Positions 59,119-64,000 of a stretch of 64,000 bases of DNA are shown piece by piece. Location of the stretch: positions 11,675,868 to 11,739,867 of the forward strand of contig NC_072791.1 of assembly GCF_028583425.1 (NCBI RefSeq). The letters are read 5' to 3'. The first letter of the stretch is position 1. Each line of letters begins with the position of its first letter. The notes beneath the pieces are model-generated. The model was not told where the DNA came from, did not search any database, and saw nothing but the letters and a program-made list of their open reading frames with translations. The position numbers and the translations under genes are program-made. This DNA is from Eublepharis macularius (Eukaryota; Chordata; Lepidosauria; Squamata; Eublepharidae).

Positions 59119-59628
59119 CTGCTTATCTTGATTCTCGCCCTCTGCGTGGCTCAGGAGGAACCCTTCTGCCAGGGCCACTGCCTGGGAACTGCTCTCCGGT
59201 CTACATTCCCGGACCCAGCTCTCCATCTCTGGGGGCAGGATAGCCAGGAACTGGTCCAGGATCACCAGGTCCAGGATCTCCTTCTTGCTGTGCCTTTCTG
59301 GCTTCAGCCACTGGAGGCAAAGGCGGTGGAGTCGGCTGCAGACCTTTCGGGGCCCTTCGGCCTCCTGGTAACGGAAGTGCCTGAATTGCTGGCGCTGTGC
59401 ATCTGAAGGGGGAAAATCCTCTCCCAGGCTCTTCTGTATGGTTCCTCCCAACAGTTCCCTTGTGCTCCCAGCCTCAGTGGTATCAGGACCTTTTCTTGCT
59501 CCTGGACCGACTGAGTCCAGCTCTCCCTTCATCATCTTTTCTGCTCCAAAGCCTCCCCCTGGACCAGTGGATCAGCTTCCTCCTCTGCCAGATTCTTCTA
59601 TCAAGGAAGGTGCTGGATCTATGATCTC
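59119..59628 (-). CDS. SCAN-KRAB zinc-finger gene: SCAN exon and start
   Basis: The exon runs from TCTCTTTGCAG (edge 59628) to donor AAGCAG|GTAAGA (edge 59119, phase 0). Translation begins at Met 59535 (a second Met is at 59532), because the same frame has a stop upstream. The upstream 93 nt are 5' UTR. Residues 1-139 include the SCAN domain from about 42 to 128 ([67 protein letters not shown]). SCAN is a helical dimerisation domain derived from a Gmr1-type retrotransposon capsid. It lets such factors form homo- and heterodimers. At least one further 5' non-coding exon must lie to the right and is not identified. Confidence 0.9.
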
Positions 59629-60007
59629 CTGCAAAGAGAAGACAGATCTATTGGAGAGAGAAATATGGACACCTGCATCTCAAGGGGTGACCCATGACTC
59701 ATGAAAGGTCATGGACTGTCTTGGAATCAAAGGAATTCGTAGATAAGAAGCCGGATGTGGCAAGTGAAGATGAGCCTCCACACAGGAAGCGGAAAGGCTC
59801 CCCTCTGCTTAATAAAAACACATATACTAATAGGCAAGTGGCCCTGATCTGAGCGTACTTAAATCCAGAAACTGGAGTCATGAACTGAGAAGACAGATCT
59901 TCCTATGAACTTGAAAAATGCCATTGGTTTGCAAAACAACCTAAAATCCAAAAAAAAAGTGTTTTAAAATAACCCCAAATGATAAAAGGAGTGCCTGTAG
60001 CTTTAAC
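59629..60007. other. Upstream flank of the SCAN exon
   Basis: No exon or named repeat is seen. It lies within the first intron of the zinc-finger gene. Confidence 0.4.
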
Positions 60008-60205
60008 CAGGGCCGTTTCCAGACAGCTTACCTTCTCCCAGAACAGCATGCCTCGTTGCGGCGAAAATGCAAAATATCGCATTTCCTCTCGCGAGTTTTG
60101 TGCGACATCACGCAAAACTCGCTAGAGGAAATGCGATATTTCGCATTTTCACCGCAATGAGGCACGCCGTTCCGGGAGAAGGTAAGCCATCTGGAAACGG
60201 CCCTG
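60008..60205. mobile_element. Foldback MITE (GGCCGTTTCC family), copy 2
   Basis: The termini CAGGGCCGTTTCCAGACAG and TCTGGAAACGGCCCTG are inverted. The whole 198 bp folds as a hairpin with AAATGCRATATTTCGCATTT-like arms and a CGACATCACGCAAAACTCG centre. Arm identity is very high, so it is young or conserved. Its sister is at 7633-7821. Confidence 0.8.
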
Positions 60206-60429
60206 ATGCCTTAGTGGTTGTTGCTAGGCAACCATGACTGGTCACCCAGTATTCCAGGCTTGGTTTCTGTCAGTAAAATGCAGGGGGAAGCGACAGGGTC
60301 CTTTCTGGGGTTGTTTTTGCCTCTGAGGGAGGATTCATTGGAGCCAGACCCAAAAGCAACCACTCATCCACTTGACTTGCATGACTCACCCAGGCCTGGC
60401 TGCTTGCTCTTTTTCAAAAGCAGTCTCCT

Positions 60430-60690
60430 CCTCCAAAGCCAGTATAGTATATTGGTCATAGTTTCAGTGTAGGATCTGGGAGACCCAGGTTCAAATCACC
60501 ACTGTGGAAGCTCACAGGATCACATTGATCCAGTGGAATCTCACTGGATCACATTGATCACACACTACAGCCTAACCTACCTTGCAGGGTTGTTGTGATG
60601 TTAATATGGAAGCAAGGAGAATAAGGTCAGCTGCTTTGGATTCTCACTGTGGATCAACACAACATATAAATGAAATAATAAATATAATAA
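60430..60690 (+). repeat. tRNA-derived SINE (type A)
   Basis: AAGCCAGTATAGTATATTGG starts the head and CAGGTTCAAATCACCACTG is the B-box region. CCTACCTTGCAGGGTTGTTG is in the body. A short internal duplication (CTGGATCACATTGATC-like) lies at 60518-60560. The tail is AATAATAAATATAATAAATA. Confidence 0.7.
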
Positions 60691-62189
60691 ATATAGAGAG
60701 ATGAATATATAGATGAAAATGCGGGGAAGATAATAGGTAAGTTGTTTAGTGGGTATGAAGAAGTGAAGGACAGAGAAAGGTGAGCATATGGAGGCTGGAA
60801 GGGGGAGCAAAAGAGGAAATACTGTCAGGAAGGGGATACAGGGAAATATGAAAGGTGAAGAAGGGGGCAGAGAAAGGTAAGTGGGAAAGAGAGAAGGAAG
60901 CAGGAAACGGGGACAAGCCATGTCCGAAAGTCCGCGCAGGCCCCCACTTGTAGCTAAACTATAAACTAAAGATTCCTGCAGCATTCAGATGCCAGAGAAC
61001 GTGACATGGGACCAGCTGTGGAGTGCATATTTATGAAATGGTGAGAAGTTAGAAGAAGTGAGAACCAGGAGCAGAAGGGAGCAACTGAGAGTCCTGCAGA
61101 TGCTGGATTTCTCGAATCATGCTGCAGAGACCGGAGAGGATTTCAACAGCAGTCTGGTTTGTCCATAGAAGCCGTCAGAGCTACGGAGCTTCCCTCCCTC
61201 CCTCCCTCCCCTGGGGAGATACTCCAATCCAATTAGAGAATCCAGAATTTATCTAGAGATTATTTTCTATGGGGGGAAATGTCGGGAGGGATTAGAAGGG
61301 AGGCATTGTTCAACTAAACAGCACAGAGTTTGCTGGGAATGTCTTCTTAAGTGTTCACTAAAGAACCCCCAAATTACAGGAGGATTGAACCCTGGGATCG
61401 AATTCTATGGATCCCTGAACAAGCTGCCCCCTTCCACTCTCTGGGATTCCTTGAGGGGAAACCATCAAACCAGAGAATCTCTATTCCCTTTAGTCAAGCA
61501 AGGGGAGGGCTGAGGCTTGCTGAGCTGCAGAGTCTAAAAGGTGGCCGGAGATGCCTCCCTTATTGCAAGGAGGACTCAGCTCCACCGCCAGGGAAGAGCA
61601 GCTGCCAGAGAGCTGGAAGGAAAGCCCTGGGGGTGAACGGAGCCCTCTGGCTACTGATGCCAAAAGCAGGGAGGCATCTTGCGAAGGAAACATTCGTCCA
61701 TCCATTGCTTACCTCTTTTTAAAAAGGCTTCTAGTGGTGCCTCCCCTTCCACACTCAATACAGGAAGTGCCAGTGGCAAATCAGGTGACTTTCTGTCTTC
61801 AGGCCTTTCTAGGAATGGAGATTTTCTTCCCTTTAACCCTTAGATGGACTGCTCAGAAGCCAACCCCACCCCGTGTCTGGCTTTGTCCTGCGAAGGGTGC
61901 ATTTTTACATTGAAACAAAATAAACCAGCCCTCACATTGTAGATCATTTCTTAGGCTACAGGCAGCATCATAACAACCATACATCCACCCCTTCAGGGCA
62001 GTGTCACAGTGCAAAAAGAAGACTCCAAGGCACGGAGCCTCAGGGAACCTGAGGATTTTTAAATGGGGTTCTCCCAAAGCTCACCATCAAATCATATCAT
62101 GTCCATAGCCACAGACTGCACCACAAAAATCACACACCCACTGCTTCATGCCGCCACGATGATACAAAAATGGGGCTCCAAAGCAGAGA
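60691..62189. other. Non-coding upstream DNA
   Basis: It has a (CCCT)n-like run at 61190-61210. The first exon or promoter of the zinc-finger gene may lie here or to the right, but I cannot point to it. Open frames up to 127 codons show no domain. Confidence 0.4.
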
Positions 62190-62525
62190 TCCACTGGAGA
62201 ACAATATTTTAGAAATGAAAATATTCTTTTTTTATTAACCCTTTCTCTGCAAAAATGCTCCCAGAACAACATGGAACAGGCCAGAACAGGCATTAAATGA
62301 ATTCCAGTACAACACACACACACACAAAACAGCAGGAAGCCTTAAAGACACAGCAGAACAAGATTTTAGAAACGAAAACACTGAAGAGGCACACTTTTAT
62401 TAACCCTTTCCCAGCCAAAGGGCTCCTGGAACAGCACAAAACAAGCTGGAACGGGCACTACGTGAATGCTAGCACCACAAAAAACAGCGGGAAGCATTAA
62501 AGACACTGGAGAACAAGGTTTTGGA
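62190..62525 (+). repeat. 165-bp tandem duplication
   Basis: Two diverged units share ATTAACCCTTTC (62234 and 62399), CTCCYRGAACARCA, GGCATTAAATGAATTCCAGT-like sequence and AAGATTTTAGAAA. The first unit has an (AC)n insert at 62313. Confidence 0.75.
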
Positions 62526-63284
62526 AATGCGGTTCCTTCTCTTCCTAACAATTCCCATCACAGGTTCCACCCCCAAATCTCCAGGTATTTCCCAAGCAGG
62601 AGTTGGCAAGCCTAAGACTGGGCAGGCTGAGGATGGTGGAGCAGCAAATGTCCCGCTCTAGAATAGCTAAGGAGGATAAAGGGCTTCTAATCAGAAGTAA
62701 GTTTGTTATTATGGCCTCCAGGAGAAAATTTTTGATGGGTTGGGAGCCTGTGGTACAACTTCATCTGTCCCCCCTCCCGACCCCGCATCCCCCTCCTCCA
62801 GTCAGTGTCCAGGCAGCCAGGAGGACCAATTAGGCCGGCTAGACAAGAATCTGTCAGTGTAATAGTGGTGCAGAAAAGAAATATAAGGGGAGAAGCATAT
62901 CTCCACAACAAAGGGGGTTCAAGATTTGCTGTTTTAAAAATGAAAGCTGGGAAAATGGAAAATCTGCGAGACAGACTGTTAAAATGTTATAACGATGGAG
63001 TCAATTTTTTGAAAAATCAAAAAGTCATGGAGGCACAGTGTGCGAGTGTTAGGGAGGGAGATGGCCAGGCCGCTGCTGGGGGACTGACAGGGAACTACAG
63101 AGACACTTGCCTGGTGGAGCCCTGTAGGCAGCTGTAGCAGCAATGAGGAAACAGAGTGTCCCTAGGTGGAAAACACCTAGGAAATCTCACCCAAATGCCT
63201 CCCCCCCCCCGGCACTCCAAGAAACACACCCCCCTCTCTCAGAAAAGCAAGACACAAACTCCTGGGGTCTTGCCCCCTTGTCTG
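62526..63284. other. Non-coding, GTTGCC-family end at left
   Basis: 62565-62617 is a MITE end (CCCCCAAATCTCCAGGTATT). The rest has no nameable domain. One 110-codon frame (62805-63137) shows only a short charged stretch. Confidence 0.4.
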
Positions 63285-63662
63285 CAGATCACCCAGTGAT
63301 TGGCAGGAGGCAAGCTCCCAGAGGTTGCCCACCACTGGCAGGCACCTCAGGACGGAGCATGTGCCACGTGCGCAGGCTCAATCAGTGCGGCGATGTCACT
63401 TCTGAAAGTAACATCATCACGCTGCCTGCAGGAGTGTTCCCACGTTTCGTTTAAGGCCAATTTGGGCTCCAACCAGGCCGAATTGGCCCCGTTCAGAGCA
63501 TGGGAGCGCTTACACAGCCAGCATAGTGAAGTCAGTTCTGGAATGACAACGTCACGCTGGCTCTGGGGCACACGTGCAGAAACACGACCTCATGCAGCAC
63601 AGAAGGTAAGTGCCAGGGACTCCATCCTCCCAAGAAGAGGTGAGGGGTACCTGGCAACCCTA
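63285..63662 (-). repeat. GC-rich repeat family, copy E (reverse)
   Basis: It ends GTACCTGGCAACCC on the plus strand, the reverse of the family start. It has AGGTAAGTGCCAGGGAC (the reverse of GGCACTTACC) and GAATTGGCCCCGTTC. The paired GTGATGTCACT-type words are also present. Confidence 0.5.
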
Positions 63663-63721
63663 CACAGAACCCATAACCCTGGCACGCAGGATCAGCCCCT
63701 CAGGTCTTGGAGTCTAGAGAG

Positions 63722-64000
63722 GTACTTTTGTAGAGACCAGTGGCGGTGGGCGGGGAGGCATGGAAACAAATGACAAGAATGCCTATTGGAAACAACGGGA
63801 GAAGCCTGAAGGCCCATTGGTTATGATGAGGGGCCTGAACGCCTATTGACTTGCATTGATTCCCCTGAAACACATTACTACGTAGAAAAGATGTGAGGGA
63901 AATACTGGGCGGACCTGCAGAGTCGTGCTCCAGGGCTGGAATGATGACTCCCAGAGTGGGATGACGGCCCTGGAACCAGAAAAACTGCTCCAGGGGGCTG
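63722..64000 (+). repeat. Repeat shared with 43241-43560, cut by window end
   Basis: TGACAAGAATGCCTATTGG, GCCTGAAGGCCCATTGG and AACACATTACTACGTAGAAA parallel the 43.3-kb segment in order. The element runs beyond the window. Confidence 0.55.

Overview
The window is vertebrate nuclear DNA and fits a squamate reptile (lizard or gecko) best. It has tRNA-derived SINEs of the Sauria type, CR1 and L1 LINEs, Penelope-like retroelements (PLEs), hAT-like MITEs and a multi-exon SCAN-KRAB-C2H2 zinc-finger gene. Nothing in it is prokaryotic. The species cannot be fixed from sequence alone.

Only one host gene can be assembled with confidence. It is a minus-strand SCAN-KRAB zinc-finger gene spanning about 47.2-59.6 kb. 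Its SCAN exon (59119-59628), KRAB A-box exon (55172-55298) and zinc-finger exon (47265-49375) have phase-compatible splice sites and join into a predicted 884-residue protein with 22 intact fingers. Its introns hold CR1, PLE, MITE and minisatellite sequence. Directly after the last finger the sequence becomes L1 ORF2 on the same strand, so the 3' UTR and probably the poly(A) signal lie in L1 sequence. A second, weaker host signal is a CpG-rich block at 23.14-23.78 kb that looks like a promoter with a first coding exon on the minus strand. No downstream exon of that gene is recognised.

Layout: 1-23 kb is intergenic DNA or intron filled with SINEs, MITEs, a GC-rich repeat family and PLE fragments. 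23.1-23.8 kb is the CpG island. 24-42 kb is repeat-rich (5S-derived SINE, PLE inverted pairs, two opposed LTR-like repeats, a 540-bp foldback, an L1 ORF1 relic). 42-47.25 kb is a minus-strand L1 3' end interrupted by a PLE foldback, a 2.4-kb GC-rich segment and a plus-strand 'half-L1' with an open ORF1. 47.25-59.6 kb is the zinc-finger gene, and 59.6-64 kb is upstream DNA with MITE, SINE and tandem repeats.

The most interesting structure is a set of four dispersed foldback elements (about 1.1, 33.9, 42.3 and 57.2 kb). Each is a pair of inverted arms flanked by an exact 12-15 bp target duplication, with a constant extension of about 31-34 nt on one end only. The three with intact centres carry a hammerhead-ribozyme-like core. 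They look like inverted terminal repeats of a PLE that spread without the coding part. Three other PLE families in the window show the same inverted-pair design.
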